In this document: in pieces, positions 1 to 5,229 of the stretch
How positions within the stretch are numbered: position 1 is the first letter of the stretch
How the letters are laid out: each line of letters begins with the position of its first letter
Assembly (NCBI GenBank): GCA_019247135.1
Contig: JAFAPL010000084.1
Location: 1-6,147, forward strand
DNA length: 6,147 nucleotides
Direction: 5' to 3'
Source of the DNA: Chloroflexota bacterium
GTDB lineage: Bacteria; Chloroflexota; UBA6077; CF-72
Notes under the pieces: generated by a model
What the model was told of the DNA's origin: nothing
Seen by the model: only the letters and a program-made list of their open reading frames with translations
Database searches by the model: none
Position numbers and translations under genes: made by a program

Positions 1-149
1 TGACTTGCGCGCAGATGCACCAGGTCGATCACCTGGCGCGGCAGGCCCAGGTCATCAACGGCGGCCGTGAAGGCCTGGAGTGCCTGTATCGCGCCGGGCG
101 CAATCATGATGCTGTTCTTCAGACGCGGTTTCGGGGCGAAGACGGTCAT
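1..149 (-). CDS. Carboxymuconolactone decarboxylase (CMD/AhpD-like) family protein, N-terminal part only
   Basis: Read on the minus strand from the ATG at 149-147, this frame is open to the left edge (49 codons plus two bases). The protein starts MTVFAPKPRLKNSIMIAPGA and runs to LVHLRAS. The pattern 'R-L-K-N ... P-G-A ... L-x-x-L-V-H-L-R-A-S' is the usual opening of short CMD-family proteins (AhpD-like peroxidase/decarboxylase fold, cytoplasmic, often oligomeric). In that family the next residues are typically Q-I-N-G-C followed by the Cys-x-x-Cys redox motif, so the catalytic part lies outside the window and cannot be checked. The start is supported by a perfect GAGGAGG ribosome binding site nine bases upstream. 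The gene diverges from the glycosyltransferase. The family covers both AhpD-type thiol peroxidases and gamma-carboxymuconolactone decarboxylases, and the piece seen does not separate them. Confidence 0.82.
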   Translation of the reverse strand, partial: MTVFAPKPRLKNSIMIAPGAIQALQAFTAAVDDLGLPRQVIDLVHLRAS

Positions 150-207
150 TGTTCGAGTCCTCCTCGTGAAGGTTGTCACTGATGAAGACACGCGAGGCAG
201 GCAACAT
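150..207. promoter_or_regulatory. Divergent intergenic region between the CMD-family gene and the glycosyltransferase
   Basis: This 58-base gap (79 bases if the glycosyltransferase starts at 229) must carry the promoters of both divergent genes, unless they are transcribed from further away. I found no convincing -35/-10 pair on either strand. A short GTGA(N6)TCAC inverted repeat at 166-179 is present, but its four-base arms are too short to call an operator. The minus-strand ribosome binding site lies at its left end, and a GAGG/AGG element for the GTG at 208 lies at 194-201. Confidence 0.4.
159..165 (-). promoter_or_regulatory. Ribosome binding site of the CMD-family gene
   Basis: The plus strand reads CCTCCTC, which is GAGGAGG on the minus strand. 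It ends nine bases before the ATG at 149. This is a near-perfect anti-16S match at standard spacing. It is the main reason to accept a short, edge-truncated reading frame as a real gene, and to reject extending the glycosyltransferase leftward to position 67. Confidence 0.8.
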
Positions 208-1857
208 GTGACCGGCTTCGAAAAGCCTATGATGGACGCGCCTGGCTCCACGATGGCGACAATTGGCGAGCGACGGCCCCGGTCCGAACCTCCGGCCTCG
301 GTGCTTGCGAGCCACTCCATACTCGACGGGCGCGCCACATTCCTCGCATGTACGGTCGTGTGCGGCGCCGCCGCAGCCATCATCGCCCTGATCAGCTTTG
401 CCGAGCTGGCGCTGCCGCTGTCGACTGACCAGGCGCTGTACAGCTTCATCGGCCGGGCCATCCACCATGGCGCGGTCCCCTACCGCGACTTCACCGACCT
501 GAAGCCGCCTGGCATCTTCTACGTTCGGGCGATCCTCGACGCACTCGCGCCCGTGTCCTGGACGGGCGCCTGCTTCAGTGGATCCATCCAGCCGTCGTGC
601 GGCTGGCTCGTCGTCAAGCTCGCGGACCTGGCAACGACACTGCTGTTCGCGCTCACCCTGTACGCGACGGCGCGCAGCATGCAGTTCGACCGCGCAGCAG
701 CGGTCCTCGCCGGTGCACTCGGGGCGGTGTACGTGAGCCTGTCCTACATCAGCCAGATGGGCCTCACGCCCGAAAAACTGGCCGCGATGTGCACGCTTGG
801 GGCGGTGCTGTTCGCCGCGCGCCGTCGCTGGTTGCTCGCGGGTATGGCCGTCGGCCTGGCTGTGCTGATGAAGCAGCCCGCCGCGACGGCGCTGTTGCCG
901 GTGTGCGTCTTCGCAGTCAACACAAGAAGACGTTTGCCCGCAATGCTGCAGGTACTCGTCGGCCTCGCCGCGCCGTTGCTGCTTGTCGCACTGGTGCTCC
1001 AGGCGCAGGCAGCACTCCAGGCCGCAATCAGCTATGTGGTGATGATCAACTTCGAGCGGATCGGCACACCCGCTCGCCTCGGCGGCTTTGGCGGCGACGG
1101 CTCGATTCAGACCGCCTGGCAGGCGTTTCGCGACGGACTCGCTCCGTTCTGGCTGCTCGGCGGGGCCGGCGCCCTCGCCTCGACCGCGCTCCCGCCTCGC
1201 TGGCGCTGGCCACTGCTGGCGTGGTTTGTCGTTGATGCGCTGCTGCTGCTCCGATTGCGCGAATTCATTCAGCTCGGTCCCAGCATCGCACTCCTCGGTG
1301 CCTGGGCCGCGACGCGCATCTGGCGTGCGGCGGGCCAACCACCATACGCCGGACTGAGCACCAGCATTGCGGCGCGTTGCGTTCTCGTCGGCGTGTTCGC
1401 AAGCCTCGTCGCGCTGTCGTCCAGCTACCAGCTTTCGATTGTGATGCGCGCGATCAACGAACGCACCCAGCGCAACTTCGTCCGATCACCCGACGAGTTC
1501 GTGGCCGATGCCCTGGCGCGCGTGCCACCAGGGCCACTGTTCGTATGGGGCAATGGCGCCGAGCTGTACTTGCTGACCGACCGCGCGCCGGCGAGCACCA
1601 CCCTGAACGTGATTCCGCTGAGTAGCAACCTGCCGGGCGCACAGTCGCGCCGCGCCGCACTCATCCAACAGCTTCAGACGACACGGCCTGTTGCCATCGT
1701 CGTCTCACCGGAAGTCGACCGTCCGGACAACGGCATTTCGCTCCGGGATTTTCCTCAGCTGAACACGTTGCTGCAGCAGGACTACGCGCCAGTCGACGAT
1801 CTCGTGCGGGACCGGAAGTACGGCGGCTGGCAACTGTACGTGCTGCGCACGGCTTGA
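208..1857 (+). CDS. Polytopic membrane glycosyltransferase, GT39/ArnT/PMT-like
   Basis: A membrane protein of about 550 residues, likely transferring a sugar from a polyprenyl-phosphate donor on the outer face of the cytoplasmic membrane; the acceptor is unknown. After a short polar N-terminus, a first membrane helix (about 340-410) is followed by an extracytoplasmic loop with 'S-T-D-Q-A-L-Y-S' and 'V-P-Y-R-D-F-T-D-L-K-P-P-G'. This is the typical GT39/GT83 first loop: an acidic residue (Asp codon 427-429) and a K-P-P motif (codons 502-510). More hydrophobic segments follow (about 610-760, 780-910, 940-1030, 1135-1310, 1370-1440). The C-terminal 130 residues or so form a soluble domain ending in G-G-W-Q-L-Y-V-L. 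The frame is open back to an ATG at 67, but that would overlap the divergent CMD gene. GTG 208 has GAGG/AGG upstream at 6-10 bases; ATG 229 or 232 lack a ribosome site but are possible. The family is clear; the substrate is not. Confidence 0.78.
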   Translation: MTGFEKPMMDAPGSTMATIGERRPRSEPPASVLASHSILDGRATFLACTVVCGAAAAIIALISFAELALPLSTDQALYSFIGRAIHHGAVPYRDFTDLKPPGIFYVRAILDALAPVSWTGACFSGSIQPSCGWLVVKLADLATTLLFALTLYATARSMQFDRAAAVLAGALGAVYVSLSYISQMGLTPEKLAAMCTLGAVLFAARRRWLLAGMAVGLAVLMKQPAATALLPVCVFAVNTRRRLPAMLQVLVGLAAPLLLVALVLQAQAALQAAISYVVMINFERIGTPARLGGFGGDGSIQTAWQAFRDGLAPFWLLGGAGALASTALPPRWRWPLLAWFVVDALLLLRLREFIQLGPSIALLGAWAATRIWRAAGQPPYAGLSTSIAARCVLVGVFASLVALSSSYQLSIVMRAINERTQRNFVRSPDEFVADALARVPPGPLFVWGNGAELYLLTDRAPASTTLNVIPLSSNLPGAQSRRAALIQQLQTTRPVAIVVSPEVDRPDNGISLRDFPQLNTLLQQDYAPVDDLVRDRKYGGWQLYVLRTA

Positions 1858-1935
1858 GCCGCCCGCGCGTCCATAGCGTCGTCACGCAAGTCTTAAGCTG
1901 TAAGGGTGACCGTCGCCGCCGCACCCCCCTCCTCA
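1858..1935. other. Short gap between the glycosyltransferase and the dehydratase
   Basis: The gap is 78 bases, or 48 if the dehydratase starts at the GTG at 1906. No hairpin followed by a T-run is visible, so read-through from the glycosyltransferase is possible. No clear promoter or Shine-Dalgarno sequence is visible either. The only purine-rich stretch (TAAGGG at 1901-1906) touches the GTG at 1906 and is too far from the ATG at 1936 to be its ribosome site. Confidence 0.4.
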
Positions 1936-3126
1936 ATGACCCGCATCCGCGAACTCACCGTCACGCCGGTTGCGTGTCCCGATCCGCCGCTGCTCAACCA
2001 CCATGGCGTCCACGAGCCGGTGTTCCTGCGCGCCATCATTCGCATCCGCACTGACGATGGGCTCGAAGGCGTGGGCGAAGGGCCCGGCGGCGGGCTGTAC
2101 GTTCAACAACTGCGCGCCGCCGCGAAGCACGTCGTTGGAGCCGACCCATATCACATCGAGGCGATGCGGGTGCTCATCGACAACCCGCGTGTGTTCTCGA
2201 CGATCGAGGTCGCACTGCTCGACTTGATTGGCAAGATGACGGGCCGCTCGGTCGTCGACCTCCTTGGGGGTCCGGCGCGGCGGCGGGTGCCGTTCTCGGC
2301 GTATTTGTTCTACAAGGAGCGAGGCGACGATAAGTGGGGCCAGGCTTTGACGCCTGAAGAACTGGTCCGGCAGGCCGAATGGTTCGCTGACAACTGCGGC
2401 ATGAGCGTGTTCAAGGTCAAGGGCGGGGTACTCGATCCGGATCTCGAGGTCGCCACGGTCAAGTTGTTGCGCGAGCGGTTCGGACCGGGCGCTGAGCTGC
2501 GCATCGATCCGAACGCGGCGTGGTCGGTGGAGACCTCCATCCGCGTTGCCGAGAAGCTGCGCGATACAGATCTGGAGTACCTCGAAGATCCGACGCACGG
2601 TATAGAAGGCATGGGTCAGGTTGCGCTGCACACGCCGATCCCGCTGAGCACGAATATGTGCGTCACGTCATTCGACCACGTCGCGCAGGCGTTTCGGGCG
2701 CGAGCCGTGCAGGTCGTACTGGGCGACCATCACATGTGGGGTGGGCTCACGGCGTATCGCCATCTCGGGGTGGTCTGCCGCACCCTCGGCTGGGGTCTCT
2801 CCCAACACTCGAACAGCCACCTGGGCATCTCGTTCGCGGCCATGATCGCAGCCGGCGCCGCCATTCCGAATTTGATTTACGCGAGCGACACGCACTACCC
2901 GTGGAATGCGGCGTCGGATGTCGTGCGCGAGACAGAGCGCTTCCGATTCAACGACGGGTGCATCGAGCTGTGGGACGCGCCAGGTCTGGGCGTGACGATT
3001 GACGAAGACAAGCTTTCCGCGGCGGCTGAGGCGTACGATCGGCGCGGAGGCGCACTCGGGCGCGACGACGTGGCCGCGATGCGCGAGCGGCGCCCGGACT
3101 GGCTGCCGCATATGCCCAAGTGGTAG
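1936..3126 (+). CDS. Glucarate dehydratase-family protein (enolase superfamily)
   Basis: A 396-residue cytoplasmic enzyme expected to dehydrate an acid sugar such as D-glucarate, giving a keto-deoxy-sugar acid, with Mg2+. The glucarate dehydratase set is visible: His26 in N-x-x-G-V-H-E-P; the K-x-K pair Lys160/Lys162 in F-K-V-K-G-G-V-L; Asp191 in D-P-N-A-A-W-S; Glu217 in L-E-D-P and Glu224 in G-I-E-G; Asn240 in S-T-N-M, the unusual Asn metal ligand of this family; Asp264 in G-D-H-H; and His291 in S-Q-H-S-N-S-H. Asp264/His291 form the second catalytic base dyad. E. coli GudD is about 446 residues; this protein is shorter mainly around residues 86-90 and 125-140, so the exact substrate may differ. 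The frame extends to a GTG at 1906, but the family's N-terminus (T-R-I-x-x-x-T-V-T-P) fits the ATG at 1936; neither start has a good ribosome site. It lies just upstream of the transporter genes and may use the product they import (inference). Confidence 0.88.
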   Translation: MTRIRELTVTPVACPDPPLLNHHGVHEPVFLRAIIRIRTDDGLEGVGEGPGGGLYVQQLRAAAKHVVGADPYHIEAMRVLIDNPRVFSTIEVALLDLIGKMTGRSVVDLLGGPARRRVPFSAYLFYKERGDDKWGQALTPEELVRQAEWFADNCGMSVFKVKGGVLDPDLEVATVKLLRERFGPGAELRIDPNAAWSVETSIRVAEKLRDTDLEYLEDPTHGIEGMGQVALHTPIPLSTNMCVTSFDHVAQAFRARAVQVVLGDHHMWGGLTAYRHLGVVCRTLGWGLSQHSNSHLGISFAAMIAAGAAIPNLIYASDTHYPWNAASDVVRETERFRFNDGCIELWDAPGLGVTIDEDKLSAAAEAYDRRGGALGRDDVAAMRERRPDWLPHMPKW

Positions 3127-3145
3127 GGGTCCGACAGCCGCTTAT

Positions 3146-3174
3146 TTGACACTCGTTTATTGCCCACCTACCCT
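3146..3174 (+). promoter_or_regulatory. Candidate sigma-70-type promoter for the ABC transporter operon
   Basis: A perfect TTGACA (-35) at 3146-3151 is followed, after exactly 17 bases, by TACCCT at 3169-3174. The second box keeps the T1, A2 and T6 positions of TATAAT. It sits 20 bases after the dehydratase stop and about 75 bases before the solute-binding-protein ATG, in a local AT-richer patch. Transcription from here would give a leader of roughly 65-70 bases that contains the hairpin at 3197-3216. The weak middle of the -10 box makes this a candidate only. Confidence 0.5.
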
Positions 3175-3187
3175 GATGGCCGCTATG

Positions 3188-3226
3188 CGCGGTCCAGCCG
3201 AATTCGAGGATTCGGCACGCGTTTTT
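3188..3226 (+). terminator. Terminator-like hairpin with T-run in the leader of the solute-binding-protein gene
   Basis: GCCGAAT (3197-3203) and ATTCGGC (3210-3216) form a perfect seven-pair stem with a six-base loop. CGCG at 3188-3191 can pair with CGCG at 3218-3221 beyond a small internal loop, placing the TTTTT run (3222-3226) directly after the stem. This could terminate transcription of the dehydratase. Because it also lies downstream of the candidate promoter at 3146-3174, it could act as an attenuator for the transporter operon. The T-run is short and the inner stem is only modestly stable, so termination efficiency cannot be judged by eye. Confidence 0.5.
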
Positions 3227-3235
3227 AGGGAGATT

Positions 3236-3240
3236 GGGAG
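3236..3240 (+). promoter_or_regulatory. Ribosome binding site of the solute-binding-protein gene
   Basis: GGGAG at 3236-3240 lies nine bases before the ATG at 3250, which is good spacing. A second purine run, AGGGAG (3227-3232), lies further upstream. The spacing favours ATG 3250 over the in-frame TTG at 3244, which would be only three bases from the motif. Confidence 0.65.
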
Positions 3241-3249
3241 TAATTGTCG

Positions 3250-5187
3250 ATGGAAGAACATCCGACGTCGAAATCGTCACTGAGCCGCAGGTCGTTCCTG
3301 CGATTTGCTGCTCTGGGAAGCACGCTCGCGCTCGCCGCCGCGTGCGCGCCCTCGACCCCATCGGCGGCTCCGACCACCGCGCCAGCCGCGGCTCCGACGA
3401 CCGCGCCAGCCGCGGCTCCGACCACCGCGCCAGCGGCAGCTGCGACGACCGCGCCGGCAGCCGCTCCGACTGCCGCCCCGACCGCCGCGCCCGCTGCTCA
3501 AGCCGCGCCTGCACAGCCCGCGCAGGTGCCGCGCAACAAGCAGCTCATCCTCATGTGGGCGGGCCAGGACGGCAAGTACATCGACGCCGAGCTGTGGAAC
3601 CCATACGCGCCTGACGCCAACCACCAGAACGGGCCTGGCCTGTTCTACGAGCCGCTGTACTTCTACAGCGCATACGCAAACAAAGAGATTCCCTGGCTGG
3701 CCGAGAGTTACCAGTTTTCGCCCGATTACAAGCAGCTGACCATCAAGACCCGCTCCGGCATCCAGTGGAGCGACGGGCAGCCCTTCTCGTCCAAGGACGT
3801 GGCTTTCACCATCACCGAGTCGGCCAAACAGGGGGCCAAGATCAAATTCGGCAGCGACGTCGCGACGTTCCTCGACAACGCCACCACCCCGGACGACAAC
3901 ACCGTCGTCGTGAACTTCAAGGTGCCGGCTCCGAAGTTCATGTACATGATGATGTACCGCTACGACCTGGGGTTGTACATGGTGCCGCAGCACATCTTCA
4001 GTCAGTCCGACGACTGGTCGAAGTTCACTGCCTTTGATCTGTCCAAGGACTGGCCGGTCACGACCGGCCCATGGAAGCTCGTGTTCTCGTCGCCAGACCA
4101 GAAGATCATCGACTTGCGTCAGGACTGGTGGGCGGTCAAGGCGGGCCTCGTGAAAGCCATGCCGCAGGTCCAACGCATCGTGTACCTGCCCGTACCTGGG
4201 GAGACCCAGACGGCACAGGCGCACATCACGAATCAGATCGATTCGTCGCTGGACATGCGGCCGAACACGATCAAGCAGATCCTGGCCCAGAATCCGAAGG
4301 TCCAGAGCTGGACGGGCAACAATCCGCCCTACGGCTACACCGACTGGTGGCCGACGTCGTACTACCTGGACACGACCAAAGCGCCGTACACCGACAAGGA
4401 CATGCGCTGGGCGATCAGCTACCTGATCGATCGACAGCAACTGATCGACGTGGCCCTCGGGGGCGCCAGTACAGCTACCAAGCTGCCCATTCCAGACCCC
4501 AGCCAGTACGTTGGTCTCAAGCCCTTCGTGGATGGGATCGCTGATCTGCTCGATCAGTACAACACCAACGAGTACAACACTGACAAAGCCGCCCAGATCC
4601 TGAAGGGCAAGGGCTACACCATGGGCGGCGACGGATTCTGGGCCGATGCAAACGGCCATCTGAAAACCGAGATCGGCGGCTGGCAGGTCTTCGACGACAT
4701 GGGCCCAGTCCTGGCCGAGATGCTCAAAAAGGGTGGCGTTGACGCCACGTACGTCCATCCACCGGACATGGTCAACCGGTTCCAGACGGGTGATTATCAG
4801 GGCATGCTGTTCGGCCATGGTGGCAGTGTGAACAATGACCCGTACGACACCATGCGGCTGTACCAGAGCCAGTCGGTGGCCATCCCTGGCGGGCACGCCG
4901 TCAACTTCTCGAAGTGGAAGAACTCGGACTACGACAAGATCGTCGACGAGATGGCCGTGACTCCCACCACCGATCAGGCCAAGCTGCTCGATCAGTTCAA
5001 GCGGGCCATCGCCATCTGGTTACCAGAGCTGCCGGATATCCCGATCCAGCAGTGGTATCACCGCATTCCTTACAACTACACCTACTGGACAGGCTGGCCG
5101 ACCAAAGACAACCCGTACGTCAATGGCGCCTTCTGGCACCTGACCTTCCAGCTGATCCTGAATCAGCTGGCGCCAGCACAGGGCTAA
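3250..5187 (+). CDS. ABC transporter solute-binding lipoprotein, peptide/oligosaccharide class (SBP family 5)
   Basis: A 645-residue extracytoplasmic protein that captures a solute and hands it to the permeases encoded downstream. Residues 1-32 form a signal peptide with a twin-arginine motif (S-R-R-S-F-L-R, Arg13-Arg14), a hydrophobic core and a lipobox ending L-A-A-A-C, so Cys32 is the likely lipidated residue and export is probably through Tat. Residues 38-92 are a low-complexity Ala/Pro/Thr linker. The globular domain, from about 93, has the family-5 signature: 'L-F-Y-E-P-L', 'W-S-D-G-x-P-F-S-S-K-D-V' (Trp173-Gly176), 'T-T-G-P-W-K', 'D-M-R-W-A-I-S-Y-L-I-D-R' and a C-terminal aromatic 'Y-W-T-G-W-P' segment. 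It is longer than E. coli DppA (about 535), partly because of the linker. The DppA 'G-D-x-G-D-P-D' region reads here H-G-G-S-V-N-N-D-P-Y-D (523-533), so the Asp that binds a peptide amino terminus appears to be Ser526. This hints at a sugar-like ligand (inference). Confidence 0.9.
   Translation: MEEHPTSKSSLSRRSFLRFAALGSTLALAAACAPSTPSAAPTTAPAAAPTTAPAAAPTTAPAAAATTAPAAAPTAAPTAAPAAQAAPAQPAQVPRNKQLILMWAGQDGKYIDAELWNPYAPDANHQNGPGLFYEPLYFYSAYANKEIPWLAESYQFSPDYKQLTIKTRSGIQWSDGQPFSSKDVAFTITESAKQGAKIKFGSDVATFLDNATTPDDNTVVVNFKVPAPKFMYMMMYRYDLGLYMVPQHIFSQSDDWSKFTAFDLSKDWPVTTGPWKLVFSSPDQKIIDLRQDWWAVKAGLVKAMPQVQRIVYLPVPGETQTAQAHITNQIDSSLDMRPNTIKQILAQNPKVQSWTGNNPPYGYTDWWPTSYYLDTTKAPYTDKDMRWAISYLIDRQQLIDVALGGASTATKLPIPDPSQYVGLKPFVDGIADLLDQYNTNEYNTDKAAQILKGKGYTMGGDGFWADANGHLKTEIGGWQVFDDMGPVLAEMLKKGGVDATYVHPPDMVNRFQTGDYQGMLFGHGGSVNNDPYDTMRLYQSQSVAIPGGHAVNFSKWKNSDYDKIVDEMAVTPTTDQAKLLDQFKRAIAIWLPELPDIPIQQWYHRIPYNYTYWTGWPTKDNPYVNGAFWHLTFQLILNQLAPAQG
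3364..3483 (+). repeat. 24-bp in-frame tandem repeat encoding an Ala/Pro/Thr linker
   Basis: Five consecutive 24-base units encode A-A-P-T-T-A-P-A and variants (residues 39-78 of the lipoprotein), followed by degenerate Ala/Pro/Gln-rich sequence to about 3528. Units 1-3 (3364-3435) differ from each other at only one or two bases, while units 4 and 5 are diverged. This suggests recent expansion at the 5' side. The unit is a multiple of three, so gain or loss of copies changes linker length without a frameshift. The linker probably tethers the binding domain to the lipidated membrane anchor. Confidence 0.9.
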
Positions 5188-5190
5188 TGC

Positions 5191-5219
5191 TCAGCGGGGG
5201 CCGCAACTGGCCCCTCTGA
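5191..5219 (+). terminator. Stable intercistronic hairpin between the solute-binding-protein and permease genes
   Basis: GGGGCC (5197-5202) pairs with GGCCCC (5209-5214) across a six-base loop. The outer TCAG (5191-5194) pairs with CTGA (5216-5219), separated from the core by a bulge and a possible G-T pair. No T-run follows, so this is not a strong Rho-independent terminator. A hairpin just after a solute-binding-protein gene commonly protects the upstream message from 3' exonucleases or partly stops transcription, giving more binding protein than permease; that role here is inferred. It ends ten bases before the permease ATG and so could also affect that start. Confidence 0.6.
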
Positions 5220-5229
5220 CTTCTGGTCT

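Noticed and set aside
166..190. Short inverted repeats GTGA(N6)TCAC and TGTC(N9)GACA in the divergent gap, considered as an operator
   Set aside because: The arms are only four bases, overlap each other and are expected by chance. No regulator gene is present to support them.
55..1338. A 427-codon open frame on the minus strand opposite the glycosyltransferase
   Set aside because: Its product is rich in Arg, Glu, Gln, His and Cys with no domain-like pattern. It is the complement of a high-GC membrane-protein gene, and it overlaps the better supported CMD-family gene in another frame.
1854..1910. A possible promoter (TTGAGC with downstream AT-rich TCTTAAGCT) before the dehydratase
   Set aside because: No -10-like box lies at 16-18 bases from the -35-like box, so it does not meet a reasonable standard.
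1906..1935. Ten-residue N-terminal extension of the dehydratase from the GTG at 1906
   Set aside because: The extension (V/M-T-V-A-A-A-P-P-S-S) does not match the family N-terminus, which fits the ATG at 1936. The purine run touches the GTG, so spacing is unsuitable. It is not excluded, only less likely.
1933..2631. A 232-codon open frame on the minus strand opposite the dehydratase
   Set aside because: The plus strand holds a complete enolase-superfamily active site. The minus product has no recognisable motif.
3364..3528. The repeat array considered as a CRISPR or a non-coding repeat
   Set aside because: The units are contiguous with no spacers, are 24 bases long and stay in frame within the lipoprotein gene, where they encode a typical linker.
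3277..4896. A 539-codon open frame on the minus strand opposite the solute-binding-protein gene
   Set aside because: It is a shadow of strong G/C third-position bias. The plus strand encodes an unmistakable binding protein, and the minus product is Val/Arg/Gly-rich without motifs and ends in repeat-derived low complexity.
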